From Rhodosorus marinus (taxonomy: Eukaryota > Rhodophyta > Stylonematophyceae > Stylonematales > Stylonemataceae), in the NCBI GenBank assembly GCA_029953675.1, contig JAMWBK010000001.1:1711001-1775000 (forward strand): a stretch of 64,000 bases of DNA. The letters are read 5' to 3'. Within the stretch, counting starts at the first letter, position 1, and the number at the start of each line of letters is the position of its first letter. The notes beneath the pieces are model-generated. The model ran no database searches and was not told where the DNA came from. It saw only the letters and a list, made by a program, of their open reading frames with translations. Positions 12,730 to 25,036 of the stretch are shown here, piece after piece. The position numbers and the translations under genes are program-made.

Positions 12730-13106
12730 ACCAGCAGCAATTCGCTACTTCTCAGTGCAGACCATTTTGTGACCTCAAAAAGCATCAGTTTCTTTCTTTA
12801 CCGCTTGTACACGGCCTACTTGCGCCTTTTTTTCTTCGCGATGACATTCAGCTAATGTCCATCAGCGATTTGAACAATAGAAGAAGTAGGTACCTGCCGG
12901 TCTGTACAAAAAGGATCACGTACCTACTTCCAACCCTAGGATGATCGCTTCGCGCGTTTTGACGGTGTTGTGATAAGATAATCTGTACAAGTTGCGCATC
13001 GGAAGTTTTTCCCGCCCCGCCTTTGTATGCTGCTTCTGCCACATCTCGGAACGAAAAAGGAATCAAAGCATTGTGCGCAGCCCATTCTTTGATCGACCCA
13101 TCCCAG
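12730..13106. other. Convergent intergenic region
   Basis: 377 bp between the stop codons of the PPR gene (plus) and the MAP3K gene (minus). An open minus-strand frame (12848-13129) looks partly coding but is out of frame with the kinase gene and has no ATG. Confidence 0.45.
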
Positions 13107-16100
13107 CTACGCGTTTGAACCAGCTTCAAGCGCTATAACCAATGCAAGGATAAAGCCGGCCTGTTCTGTAACTGTGATCGCATGCTTCTGCTCCACTAGA
13201 TCCTCCAGAACGCTCGTCATCTTCAGTTCCCTACTCAGCGTTGGCGTGAGCTTCCCGTTGTCCACACTGATTCGGATCAATCGCAGCATAAGTATCTGAA
13301 GGCGAGGAGTCTTCGAGCCAATGTAGGACACCATTAGTCTCAGCAAACGCTCCTCAACGATGATCCTAGAAACAACTTCTGAGAATTGCACGATATTGAC
13401 GAGCGACTCTAGCATAGCATCCAATCCAGCCGTGAGAGCTAGATTCGACTGAGGCAGTATCCTCCTTAGGAAAAGTGACTTGGGGTCCGCCCTTTGCCTA
13501 GGCCTCTCATTAGTCACTCTAACGAGCTCCTTTTCGACACGCTCCTAAAACCAAAAGACCGCGAAACAAAACAATGGTGAGGGACGACTTTCACTCAGCA
13601 TCGCTCATCACCCCAAAAACAGTTAACCCGCCTGAACGTCGACGTGTTACCTTTTCGTTTTCAAGCCATTCGAGGAGGGACTGCAGAATCTTCACGATGT
13701 ACATGTTCAGAGTTGTTGGAGATTCCAAAATTTCCATATAGAAATCTAGGCCATCATGCTTCCACAGCTCTTCTCTGGTCCTCGAGGAGACCATGGCCAG
13801 ACCCGCGTACAGATCCAGGGACCATGCTTTGAGCAATCCCGAATTTCTGATAAACCACTGAAGATGAGGAATTACCCCTGCCACACAAGCAAGCTCCTGC
13901 CGCTTGGAGCTCACGCGACAGATAAGGCTCAACGTGGAGATGACTTCGGTCATCATCTTCGGAACCAGTGCAGAGCACGTGTGGTTTGCGTACGACTCAT
14001 GATAGGTGTCGAGGATTCCCACTAGCCTGGGGATGACATCGGCATTTTGCAGTGGCGTGTGGCTCAGCGGATCCCTTGCAAGATCCAGGATCGACGACAG
14101 GAAGAGCTCCAGCGATGGCTCGAGGTCCGGTATCTTGAGAGCGTCCAATGTCTCAACCAGAGTCCCAAGCACTTCCTCGCCAGACAAGTACTTCTTCACC
14201 AAAGGGTCAGGCCTCTTGGCGAATATTTGGATCACCTCCGCGGCCTCGAATCGAATGCTCTGGTACTCTTCCTCTGCTCCCTTACGAGATATCCAGCTAA
14301 TACAAGCTGCCAGACGTCCCAGAGCTCCCTCGTGGCACATTCTGCGTGTGAAAAAGGCCCGATCCGCGTTCATCAAAATGGCCTTGATCCCCGAAATTCC
14401 GATCTGGACCATCTCCATGTGAGCGTCGCTCTCCATATCCGTTTCCAGAAGGGATATGAAGCCGCTCGATGCACGACACGCGCACAGGGTTCGTACTGTA
14501 GATTTGTCTAATGTCATTTGTTGAAGAAAGCGTCCAGCGGACAGCCGTACAGTGTCGAGATGCACACGATCGCATAATGGGATAATCACGGGAACAAGTC
14601 CAGACAGGCACAAAAGCTCTATCAAGTTCCCTGCCTTTGGGAGGTTTGTCGCAGTCGAATCTCTGTAGCTGGTCAGAAATGTCGCGCTTCTGTGCAACAT
14701 TTGGAAAGTCACATCCCTTGCCTCCTTCTCCTCTTCCATTAAACCATTCAACAGTAACAGGACAGACTCCAATACTTTCTCATTCAGAGGATCCTCTAGG
14801 TTTTCCAAAATCGGGAGAAGACCTGGCTGAACCAGGAAATTCGATCTGCGACACGGATATGCATAAGGGAGGGCGCATTAGCTTCAGGAACAGCCAAAGA
14901 CAACAGGTAAGCCATAGTTTTCCGCTAGGGCAGTAGGTTTTGGCCTACTTTTGAACTGGATGCGCAACAAAAATTTTCCGCAGTTCGGAGCACGCTCGAA
15001 CACGGGCTACTGGAGATTCATCGAGCAATCTAGCAGCGATTCTCTTCATCTCCTCCCATTTCTCAACATGACCTCGCTCACGTTCTCTTTCCTTGTCAGC
15101 AATCGGATCATCCTGATGGACAAGAGGATTACATGATTCAACAACCCCGAAAACCATAGCGAGGCCCCATTCATCCCGTTCGTCATAGCAAAATTAGTTC
15201 GACAAGACGTACCCCAAAGTCGAGATCTGAGGCCCAATCCATTTCCTCAGCCAGAGCGCCGTCTTTAAGCTGTTCGTGCTCATCGTCCAAATCAATCCAC
15301 TCGTCCATGTCATCTTCTCGTTCCTGATACTGGCTTAGTGCCATTTTCTGCGAATCACCACCAATTCCGTTCTCATCGTCAAGCAAGTCCTGATCATCAT
15401 CATCCCAGGTAGTATCAAACTCTACCGTACGGCGTACAAGGGTAGGGGAAGGCAAAGAACCCTATCTTTCAGCTCAAACAGCCAACAAAAAACGGTACGT
15501 GTGGTACACATACCGTCTGACGGCGATGCTGACACGGATGCATCGGCGGCGTTGTCCAGAATCCATCGATGCTTTAACAGCTGCTCGGCAGTTGCTCGGG
15601 TTGCGATATCCTTGCTGAAGCATTTAAGCAAGAAGTCCTCCAGAGGGGGAGATATATCCCCTGGTAGCGGTGGTCGATCATCTGTTACAATGCGATACAT
15701 TGCAGAAAACTCGTTGAGGTCCCCATAAGGGGGGACACCTGAAGATCCAATCGCAGGTGAGGAGCTCGTGAGATGATGCGCCCAGGACAGAAACCTGCGG
15801 AGCATTGAACATACCGGTGAGTAGTTCTATAATGGTGCAGCCAAGACTCCATATATCAGACTCTGTGGAAACGCCAGTAAGTGAGATGATCTCCGGAGCC
15901 ATCCAATATGGTGTCCCAACCGCGTCGAGGTCTTCTTCTTCTGCTTGATGAACATGCTTCTTCACGGAGACACCAAAATCCGACAACTTGACATGCCTGT
16001 CTTTGGTGATGAGTATATTCGCTCCCTTGATATCCCTGTGAATGACTCCCTGCTTGTGTAGATAAAGCAGTCCTTGCAAAATTTGCTTCACGAACCGTGC

Positions 16101-16880
16101 AATAAGCTTTTCCTCCAGCAGAATAGTGCATCCTGTGGCACAAGCGCCCCCCCCCCCCAAAAAAAAACGCGATCCAGAGTGAGCCAATAGTCTAGAAGCC
16201 CTAGTGCAAACTGGTCTTGCTCCGCACTATCGACTACTGGTTCCTGCTCGTTTTATCAGGAATGGCGTAGACCCAAGGCAGGATGCGATTTGTCCGGTTG
16301 TTCAGGAGTCCAGAAGACTCACCTGAGGCATATAGCGAGTCTGCCTTGACTTTGGCGACTGTATTAACGAGTTGCTCCAGAGAGCCGCCTTCGACGTACT
16401 CCATGACAATGTCGAGGTATTTGCTCTTAGGATCGTCGATGGCTTCATAATAATTCACGACGAATTCGTCCTAAAGTTGCGGCAGCGCACCAGCGGACAC
16501 AACAAGGGTCAACAATCGTTTCACGTGACTGTATGTCGCAAACGAGTCTATTAAGCAGTCAGCCTTACTTCCAAATTCTTCAGCAGCTCAATCTCATAAT
16601 GTAGGGCTCTTTCCTCCTCTGCAGTCAGTTGTTCTCGAAGAACACGTTTTACGGCGACATGAAGACCTTCCGAGATCATTAGTGACTTGTAAACCACTCC
16701 TCGACCGCCTTTTCCAAGTCTCTCCAATATTTTCTGCGTGCGAGCAATCCATACCAGAGACTAGGATTTTAGCAGCCTCGAAGCGCATTAATCAAATGAA
16801 TCGGCGTGCACCGAAAGTGTGTCACTTACATATTGCCCATTCTTCCCAACGATAACGTCCTGATTCTCCTTTTTACCCAT
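13107..16880 (-). CDS. MAP3K-epsilon/Cdc7-type serine/threonine kinase with ARM tail
   Basis: Nine exons (16880-16830, 16733-16569, 16470-16323, 16132-15815, 15738-15514, 15421-15213, 15112-14949, 14845-13651, 13544-13107) give 970 aa, with every phase closing. The STE-type kinase domain is at about 18-285: loop GKGGRGVVY, lysine K46, HRDIKGAN (D155), DFG 173-175 and GTPYWMAPE. It is followed by an acidic DDDDQD...EWIDLDDE stretch and then about 600 residues of armadillo-like helices. This order matches plant MAP3K-epsilon and fission yeast Cdc7 of the septation network, which control cytokinesis and cell polarity. Alternative start: an in-frame ATG upstream within 16973-16881. Intron 3 contains a T9-G12 run just before the acceptor on the transcript strand. 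The gene converges with the PPR gene. Confidence 0.93.
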
Positions 16881-19800
16881 TTTGGGGGGAAAACCACCTA
16901 AGGGAACCTTCTCCAACGGCACCCGACCCACACTCTCAGAAAGAGCAAACACAAGCCAGCTCCAACCCGCCAAAACCGCTCGTTACCTCACACCCATGGC
17001 TTTCAAGTTCCAATCAACGATTTTCTCCGTCTGCAGTATGTCTGAAATAACTTTCATTTCTACTACCAATCCATTCATCCCCTTCAAAACTTTCGCCTCA
17101 AACAACAAAACTCAGGCATTCACTAGGCCCTTCCAATGCTATAAAACACCTCTCGAGTCGGTCCAGACAAAACCCTTTTCGTACATCTCCGTAGGCTTTC
17201 CTCATCAATGACTCATCCTAGTCCCTTCCTCTACTCGATTCCCTACTCAGTTGATTATCGACCTGACCTCAATCCGCTATTAGCCATAAGAAGGTCAACG
17301 AGTGTGGTGAATACACTACTTGCCCGATACCTCCTGAACAACAAAACGCACAGGAGTCTATATGATCAACAGTGTCACAGTGTCAATGACTTGACCCGTT
17401 AAGTGGGTTGGCTTGAACCCGTGTTTCGGATTTTGGAGGAGTGGGTTTTGTTGGTTTGCCACGCTCTAACTCAGAACCAATCGCCAATTTTCGTTTTACC
17501 CTGTTTTGTTGATACCTTCAAGGTCTCCATTCTTACTTTGCGTGTCAGTATCTTTTGAATCAAAGGAGTGTTTCGGCGCGAACCTAAGTGAACTGGGCGA
17601 GAAGAGTCAAGGAGCAGTGGAGATCTAAAAACCGAACTACTCGGTACATCTTGTATTTCAACTGTACTCTGGACGCTTTCAGCGGAGGAAGGACTTCGTG
17701 GAGGGCCTGTACATGAGGATCCCGCGAACACTGCGCCAGCTCGGACCCTCATTCCATTCGGGTGTTGTGACGATTTTAAGAAAAGTCTTAACTGTGGAGC
17801 ATTATCGGACACGATGGCTAGCGAAGGATTCCGGTCTATCCGTCAATTGCGCATCGATATCTGATTTATAATCTCATCGATTACTCCTATCCGCCAGCTC
17901 TTCCACTGGCAAGAAACACATCCTCGACTTGAAGCCGACGTTGTTCACCCTACATAGAAAAACATAATGTTCTCTGCTTTCTGTAAGAAAAAAGCTTTCC
18001 ATGACCGGACAGATAATGTCTACGCTCCTCCAAAATTAAGAAATATCTAAGACAAATATATTCTTAACCTTAAATATATTTAATCGCCAAGCGATGAGAC
18101 CACCATGCCAGAAATATTTGACCCCAGATGTATTTCTCCAAACTTCCGTGCCTTCCTTTACTGTGTCCCTGTCCCGCAAGCTTTTTGTGGACCCTCAATG
18201 ATTCCGTTTTTTCGGATCTACAGTATACTATCTATACACCGGATATACTATCCTTGCTACGCACTACGTAGTCTGACCTTGCGACTATGAGGGAAAGTCA
18301 TTACCGTCAAAACAAAAATTTACCGGAAGTTTCGATGTAACATTCAATGCTGCGAATGCGTTTCGGAATTGTAGGCTTAAACGATTACCCAGCAAAAAAC
18401 CGTGTTTAGAGAGAAAACACATAGGCCAGGCCTGCCCCTAAGGTGTTCACCTATCATTTAGGTTGTTTAGGAGCAATTGCCGTTTAGTTTTAGTAGTTGT
18501 CCGACTAGCTTCTATTTTGCAGACCGTCTAAATGATTGCTACGTGAGGTATATACTAGTAAAATACTATATAATATAGTATTTCTCTATGTAGTTATGCG
18601 TCTACTTAGCTGGAAATCTGCTAGGAAATCCACTCCTCAATGTTTTGCCCGTCGAGGGGTTGCGTTGTCTCATCACACATTTCCTCTGCAACAAGCCGGT
18701 TTTCAGCAAACAAATCTGGTAAGCGCGTCTCCATTGATATCCGACCGGTTTGGTATGCTAAGAGGGGAGTTTCGTCTTGTCGACAACTTTGGATATGAAT
18801 CTTCAGTTGCACGGCTGATGTAACCTGCTTCGAGAAAGCAGTACATAGAACCTTACAATTAGATCTATAGTAGGGTTGTGTGAAACAGACAGAGTGGAAT
18901 TTTGAGAGCCTTTTTTAGCGGTCAAACTCCTTCACAAATTGATACTTGGAGTGGTCGTTCTGGCTTGTAGAGTGACTATTTTCGTGGCGAACTGCTTGAT
19001 GGAAGCAATGAATTGATCAGATACCGTCAATCTTGGGTAGAACGAGCCCCTCGGCGGTTGTTCAATGAAGACTTGAGGGGGTCCTCAGAAGTCGCCTCAT
19101 CGCTGGAATCATGGCAATTTGCTACTTTTTTTCTTGTCGCGTAGCAAGGCGGTACCGAGCACTCGAGACGCAAACAGATGCTGAACTCTACAAGCCAATG
19201 CGTAGATGAAATCCGAAGGTTCACAACTCAATGTCCAACGAGAGCTAGTTGTTTTAGTTAACTCATGCGGTTGAAGCCACCGATACTGCGCTCAAACCCT
19301 AAAAATTACACATAATCTTGCTGATGAGGACGGTAATCACACTTGACGTCTAGTGATACCGCAAGCCAGCTCTGTGCGGCGCTTGCAAGTCTCATAAGGA
19401 CTCTGCCCGCAATCGATAAAAACCGAAATAGCTCATGTGAGGACTTTCACCGGGATTAACCGAATCATGGCTGTGGTTGATGCTGATCTTGCGTTCGCGC
19501 ACACTCGCTCCGCCTCCAAGCAATAGCCCAAGTACGGTTGGGTTGTTCTTCAACTGGCCACCTCAACACCGTTTTCAGCCGTGTTCCATATTATTAGCAT
19601 CAAAGCTGATCCTTCCAAACCTGGACGGTATCAATAGCAATAAAAGTTACTTCTATATGATTTTACAAGCCATGAACGTATCTGATTCAATCAAATTTCA
19701 GGGCTTATATTTGATACTCGGAATTGTTCTTTGAGAATCTTTTCCTCGATGGTACTCCGCGCCAAAACGACAATCGTGCATATGTTTAGGGACGCTCTTC

Positions 19801-19919
19801 GTTGGGTTTCGTTTATGAAAACGGTGTTGAGGATCGGTGAGCTGGAGATGGTTGAGGAGGTCCAGGCTGTGGAGTAACGCGCTTTTGGGGCGAAGGATGT
19901 GAATGCCCAATAGGTCGCC
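16881..19919. other. Long divergent intergenic region
   Basis: About 3 kb between the kinase and TLDc genes, which are transcribed apart, so both promoters are here. Nothing is firmly coding. A minus-strand frame at 17812-17471 (listed separately) is the best candidate. AT-rich sequence dominates 17980-18620. A minus-strand stretch at 18812-18621 vaguely resembles an ankyrin repeat but is too weak to call. Confidence 0.4.
17471..17812 (-). CDS. Hypothetical protein, 113 aa, uncertain
   Basis: Open frame with an ATG start, serine-rich middle and basic C-terminus (TRKVRMETLKVSTKQGKTK). No domain is recognised. Residue composition looks somewhat coding (few low-complexity runs, mixed charged residues), but there is no homology evidence and it sits alone in a 3-kb intergenic region. 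It could also be an exon of an unresolved gene or chance. Confidence 0.25.
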   Translation of the reverse strand: MSDNAPQLRLFLKSSQHPNGMRVRAGAVFAGSSCTGPPRSPSSAESVQSTVEIQDVPSSSVFRSPLLLDSSRPVHLGSRRNTPLIQKILTRKVRMETLKVSTKQGKTKIGDWF

Positions 19920-21427
19920 ATGGAAGTTTCATGGCGTCAGCTCGCTTCTGAGCTGGAAGCTGAAGTTGAGCAGCTGAAGTCGATGGTTGCTCGATGCCGA
20001 TCGGAGAGTGCGAACGTGAAGGGAGAGCTGGAGGCTCTAGGTTCGTTGATAGAGCAAGAAGAGCAGAGAGAGGAAAAGCTTAGGGCGAGTGTCAATAAAT
20101 CAGTCAAGCCAATTGAGGGAGATCGTGGAATGGAGGTTTTCGCCCTCGAGACGCAATTGGTAACGATCAAAGTTGGTATTGCGCAGGCCAGATTCGAACG
20201 GGACTCCCTACAATCCGAGGTACGCCCTCTGAGAGAAAAGCTTGCATCCGGTGCGCCCTCGATGGGAGACCAGCCTATTGTCTCCCTTTCTAGAGAAGCA
20301 AAATTTGACGACAATGCGTTGGTGGTGGGTGTTGGAATGAGGGTTGGTTCTGTCTACCAGGCCGGAGCACTGGAGGCAGAGCCGGGCGTGCTCAAGTTTT
20401 ATCCCCTATACCGTACTGCTCTCAGAAGAAAAGAGCGGATGCTGGAGATCCAAATCTCGCCGAGAGATTTGTGCTACATTGAGGAAAACTACGAGCCAGA
20501 CCCAGCCATCACCCAGCTCTTAAGCGCCGTGAAACTCGGTCAGAAGGGACAGGAACCGTACTCTCTCTTGGGTCTAAGATCGAGTCTTGAAGTATTGCAC
20601 TCCCACCTCAAGCCGAGATTGCGTATCTCCTATACTCCACCGGGAAAACCGGAAGCTCTGGCAAAGCCAACAGTCGCATGGCCACCAGTGGAAGGAGCAG
20701 AGCCTAAACCCGCTCGTGAAGAGCTGGAAAACAAACCGGACACAATTCGGAAAGAGACCAGCCCAACGCTAAAATTCACGAGAGCCATGTCCAATCCATC
20801 GGACATCTTGGAACCTGGAGTGTGTGCACAGCTGGTTAGAGCTATGCCAGCGAGGAACAGAATGGGCGACTGGCAACTGCTCTATTCAACGTCCTTACAT
20901 GGATTTTCACTGCAAACCTTCTTCGCGCTCGTTGGGAAGAGCAGCCCGACTTTGTTGGCGATACGCGACTCAAACGACAACGTTTTCGGATGCTACGCAG
21001 CATCGCCGTGGGTATCGACAGGCCACAGATACTATGGGACTGGGGAGACGTTTCTATTCTCGGCTCATCCGCACTTCGCAGTATACAAATGGACTCACGC
21101 AAACTCCTTCTTTCAGCTTAGTTCCCTTGACAACCTCGCCGTTGGGGGAGGGGGTAAGGCTGCAACTCATGCTTGTTGCGGAACGGAGATCGTGATCTCT
21201 TGGTACAAACACGGCTAAATCTGAGCGCTTGTTTCCCACTCGTACGTCAAGGTCATTTCGGACTGTGGATTGATTCCGAGTTCCACACGGGTACAAGTGG
21301 GCGGTCCGAGACATTTGATAACGAGCCGCTAACAGTCGACGGAGATTTCAGATGCATTTCGTTTGAGGCTTGGACTTTCAGGCCAAAGTCACAACTGCAG
21401 GATGCGACACCCGAGACAAAACACTGA
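19920..21427 (+). CDS. TLDc-domain protein with coiled coil (OXR1/NCOA7 family)
   Basis: Two exons, 19920-21153 and 21252-21427, give 469 aa. Residues 1-110 form a heptad-rich coiled coil (Glu, Leu, Lys and Arg). Residues about 135-190 may fold as a PH/GRAM-like module (GVLKFYPLYRT, LEIQISPRDL), which is inference. The C-terminal TLDc domain (about 300-460) shows the family landmarks: WQLLYSTSLHGFSLQTFF, VFGCYAASPW, GTGETFLF, and the conserved GGGGHFGLWID rebuilt exactly across the intron, then ETFDNEPL and FEAWTF. TLDc proteins bind the V-ATPase and are linked to oxidative-stress resistance in animals and fungi. No LysM domain is seen. The ATG is the first in frame. Confidence 0.9.
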
Positions 21428-23083
21428 ATTGCGGCGAGAGAGAGGACTGAAGTTCCGGTGCCGACGTCTTCAATACTTCAAGCGTCTGCAAATGACCTTA
21501 AAGGTCAGAACAGCACCAGGAGCATGGACAGGGGGCCCTCCAGCTGCAAACGCGGCGCTTGCGATACCAGAAATACCACCTACAGAGTTTACGTATGGCA
21601 TTATGAAGAAGCGACAAGTTGCGGCCAACAAAACTAACTTTTTCTTACGTGAGTGTCGGGGCTTGTCATAGTGTATATATAGCAAAAGGCTCGCTGAATT
21701 CTCATAATCCGGAGTCACCCAAGCTACTATTAAACCGGGAAACTCCCTATGCCGACAGACTGCACTTTAGATTCCGTCCGCCCATATCCTTCTGTCAGGA
21801 GATGCTTCCAAGCGAACGCCCTTATCCAGACCCACGGTGAAAACAGTAACACGCTCGGGGTTTGCAAGTGAAGCAAAATGAACACCACATCTTCTGAGCT
21901 TCCCAAGACATCGACTTAAGAGAACTGTCTATTCCACATAGAGTCAGACTGCGTTGTTCAGGACTAGGCACTGACAGCTTTTTGGCATCACAGGCACGGG
22001 GAGAAGACAGCATCAAGTGCATTGGGGCCTGGAGTGGTTCTATAACCACGAATGTACGGCGTTCCAGCTTTCGCTCCCATATACCAGTCAAGATCTTTAT
22101 GCTACCATTTATATCTTGGTGCCAAGCAAATTCGTATGTCTCAAGCGAATAATGTTGTTCCCAAAACGGCAACCATCACCTCGGTCGCACGCATCCGTTC
22201 AATCAATCTACTACCCCTAACCAACCAGGAAAACGAAACCCTTACAAACACGATATGCCGGGGGTTCGGACTGTGGGGAAGAAATACGAATTCAAGCAAA
22301 ACGAAAATATTATCCACCTCTTCACCGCATGCTGTGTGGACGCTCACCCCTCTTAGAGAGATAGCTTCATGACAACGGATCCCAATCAGAGGGTATATTT
22401 TTTGCATAATGAATATCAATAAAAAATATTTAAAAATCCGTTGGACAGCTGTTTATTTTTTTCATGTTTGAATCTTAGCAGAAATGTAGGCACGTTTCTG
22501 TTAGCTTAGAATAAGGATATGGAGACAAGATTAAGTATTTTTTCTCAAAATATATTTTGTTTAAGAATTTTTCTGAGTTAGTGGACTACATTAGGTCCCT
22601 ACGCAAAGAAAAAATGCTTTATATTTAGGCACTCCGAATGATATTTTTGTAACTGGTGTTTCCATCGTAGCCGCTGGTTCGTTTTAAGGGAAAACGGAGA
22701 GGTTTTTGAGGGATTTTTTGTGCGGGTGGGACTGAGAGGGGGAACAGTTTCAGGGTTGGCAATAGTGGCAGCAAAGTTTGATTGCGTGTCAAAAAACTCT
22801 GGGAAAACAACCCAAAAAGGAGAAAACCATGACATGCAGGGAATATATTAGGGATGTGACGGGGAAGGTGAAGAAGTGAGAGGTGGAAGGGTAATGGGTA
22901 AGGGGAGCGAGTGGTCTAAGGTATCCAGAGGAATTGAAGGATCTAGTGTGAGAATGGACTAAACGCTTGGATTTCAAAAGGGTTTGAAGTGTCTTGAGGA
23001 TTTGCGACAGGTGGAGATTTCTGCGGATAGCTATTGAGAGGAAGTTGGAGTGCTTTTTGTCGTTGGAGGAGCGAGAGGATAAG
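21428..23083. other. Intergenic region upstream of transporter gene
   Basis: No gene recognised. A minus-strand frame (22172-21822) with a mixed-composition peptide is possible but unsupported. AT-rich sequence covers 22380-22640. A G-rich, C-poor stretch (22700-23000) leads into the transporter start, as in front of other genes here. Confidence 0.4.
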
Positions 23084-25036
23084 ATGGTAGGTGGTGGGGC
23101 TCCTACGCTGATCCCGAGCTATGATCCTAGCCTGGCGGAAAGCGATGATGCCGTAAAAGGTTTGGCGGAGGATGAGGGCCCCCTGGCTCCAAAGTTGTCT
23201 TTGTTTGGCGTTGCGGTTGGGTTGCTGGGAATGCAGTTCGCTTGGACTGTGCAGATTGGATACGTAACGAAGGCGTTGCTGGAGTTAGGGGTCTCCCGCC
23301 AGTTTGTAGCTTTGGCCTGGCTTGCGGGACCGATCGCTGGTATCGTTATGCAGCCCATTGTTGGCTGGTATTCTGACCGGAACACATCGCGATTTGGTAG
23401 ACGGAGGCCATTTATTATCGTGGGTGTCATCCTCGCGGTGGTTATGATGATCATCTTTGGGTTTGGCGACAAGCTTGGGAAGATGCTCGGTGACACGGAT
23501 GATCACAAACGAGGTAACCTCACTGGAGCACCAACCTTACGAACGTACTTTCCAGAGGCTCTAAGAGGAGTTCCGTTTCCTCCGTTTTTCTTCCGATCAG
23601 CAATTTTTGTCTCAGTGAGCGCATTCTGGTGTCTTGATTTCGCCATCAACGCTGCGCAAGGCCCGGTAAGAACTTTGCTGGTTGACATAGCCCCGCCGTC
23701 CCAGCAAGCTGAAGGGAATTCCTATCTCGCTTTGGGGACCTCCCTGGGCAATTTTCTCGGCAGCTTAATGGGTAGCTTGGACTTGAAGTGCGCCGCACAC
23801 TCAGCTTTCATTAGCTGCTTAGAAACTTGGTGTTGTGCCTGTGCATTGCCCTAGGGGTTTGTCCTCAACTGTAGGGCTGAATGCAGATCATCTGAAAGCG
23901 CGTGTTCTTTCTACTGTTCAGGAAAGTTTTCACGTTTTTCCACAACGACGTGAGTGCCATCTATACGCTGGGGGCCATTGTGCTTCTCGCCACTTCTGTT
24001 GTTTGTGTAGTTTTCGCCAAAGAAACGCCAGCAACCGACGAAGAGATTGAGGTGATACAGAATAGTACAGAGAATGGCTTCTCAGCGTTGAAAAGAGCTT
24101 GCTCTGAAGCGCCCAGTGCCTATTGGAAAATTTATGGAATCAACTGCTTCACCTGGTTTGCTTGGTTTACTCTGTTCGTCTATGGAACCTCCTGGGTTGG
24201 GGCTGAGGTGAGGGTTCAATCAACACTTGATGCGTGGTGTATCAAATGTCTGTGTGTGTGTACGTAGCTGAATGGTCTACTTGTATATGCCCTAGGTTAT
24301 GGGTGGTAGCGAATCCGCTGAGGAAGGTACTGAGGCAAGGACGACCTACGACGATGGCGTTCGGTTGGGAAATTTGGGTTTCTCGCTGCAGGCTGTGGTT
24401 GCTATTGTCTATTCGATTATGCTGAACTTCTTGATGTCAAGGTTCGGGAAGCTGGGGCCGTACATCTTCTCACAGATCGTTCAAGCGGTTGTATTGTCGT
24501 GTACCCTTTTTGTCAAGAAGGCTGTGACGGCGATCGCACTGTTTGGAGCGCTCGGAATTTGTTGGGCAAACTCCATGGCTGTATGATCTCATTCATCCTA
24601 GTTTTTTTGTTGACCCCAGCACTTGACTGATGCTGTTCTGGTGGCTAATACGAGTAGTACCGTCCTAAACATCCCCTTCTTCAATGCCTTGCAGGTTCCA
24701 TGGGCAATCATCGGTGAGATTACGGGTAAAAACGCCCCTGAGTTGGCTGGCATGTACATTACTATTTTTAACTCCAGCCAAGCGTTTCCGGAAGTTTTGG
24801 TTTCTGTTGTCGCTCAGGTACTGCGCCTCTCTTCGGAACAATCTGTCCGGAATCCAGGATGCAGTTGGTAGTGATGCTGACTTGATTTCTCGTTTTGCGT
24901 ATGCTTTCAGTGGATTGTTGGTGCCACGGGGAGCCAGACGGTCGTCCTTGTGATGGGCGGTGGTGTCGCCACGCTAGGTGCATTGTTCTTGTGCATAGCA
25001 CAGATCGATCTGCCGGTTATGGATCCATACTTCTAA
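23084..25036 (+). CDS. Sucrose-transporter-like proton symporter (SUT/SLC45, GPH family)
   Basis: Five exons (23084-23787, 23922-24207, 24296-24580, 24695-24817, 24911-25036) give 507 aa, normal for the family, with about twelve hydrophobic segments. Landmarks: the cytosolic loop after TM2-TM3 with SDRNTSRFGRRRPF (residues 97-110), AQGPVRTLLVDI, TSWVGAEVMGG matching the family TDWMGREVYGG, ICWANSMAVPWAIIGE matching the GIPLA-PFAL segment, and a C-terminal glycine-rich TM followed by MDPYF. Members carry sucrose or related glycosides with protons; the substrate here cannot be read from sequence. A 39-residue hydrophilic N-terminus precedes TM1. An upstream in-frame ATG at 22994 is less likely. 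Intron 1 borders were chosen to keep the GSLDL-KVF junction in frame. Confidence 0.9.

Noticed and set aside
12848-13129. 93-residue minus-strand frame just past the MAP3K stop
   Set aside because: No ATG, out of frame with the kinase gene, and an in-frame stop directly upstream. No splice link that would add it to the protein was found.
18621-18812. Ankyrin-like segment on the minus strand
   Set aside because: Only one weak partial match to an ankyrin repeat pattern, with no neighbouring repeats or splice sites to extend it.
21822-22172. 116-aa minus-strand frame
   Set aside because: No recognisable domain, no splice partner and no neighbouring supporting signal.
23788-23921. Extra hydrophobic exon (NLVLCLCIALGVCPQL) within the transporter
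   Set aside because: It would need two introns of about 37 and 51 nt; a single 134-nt intron gives a better match to the family.
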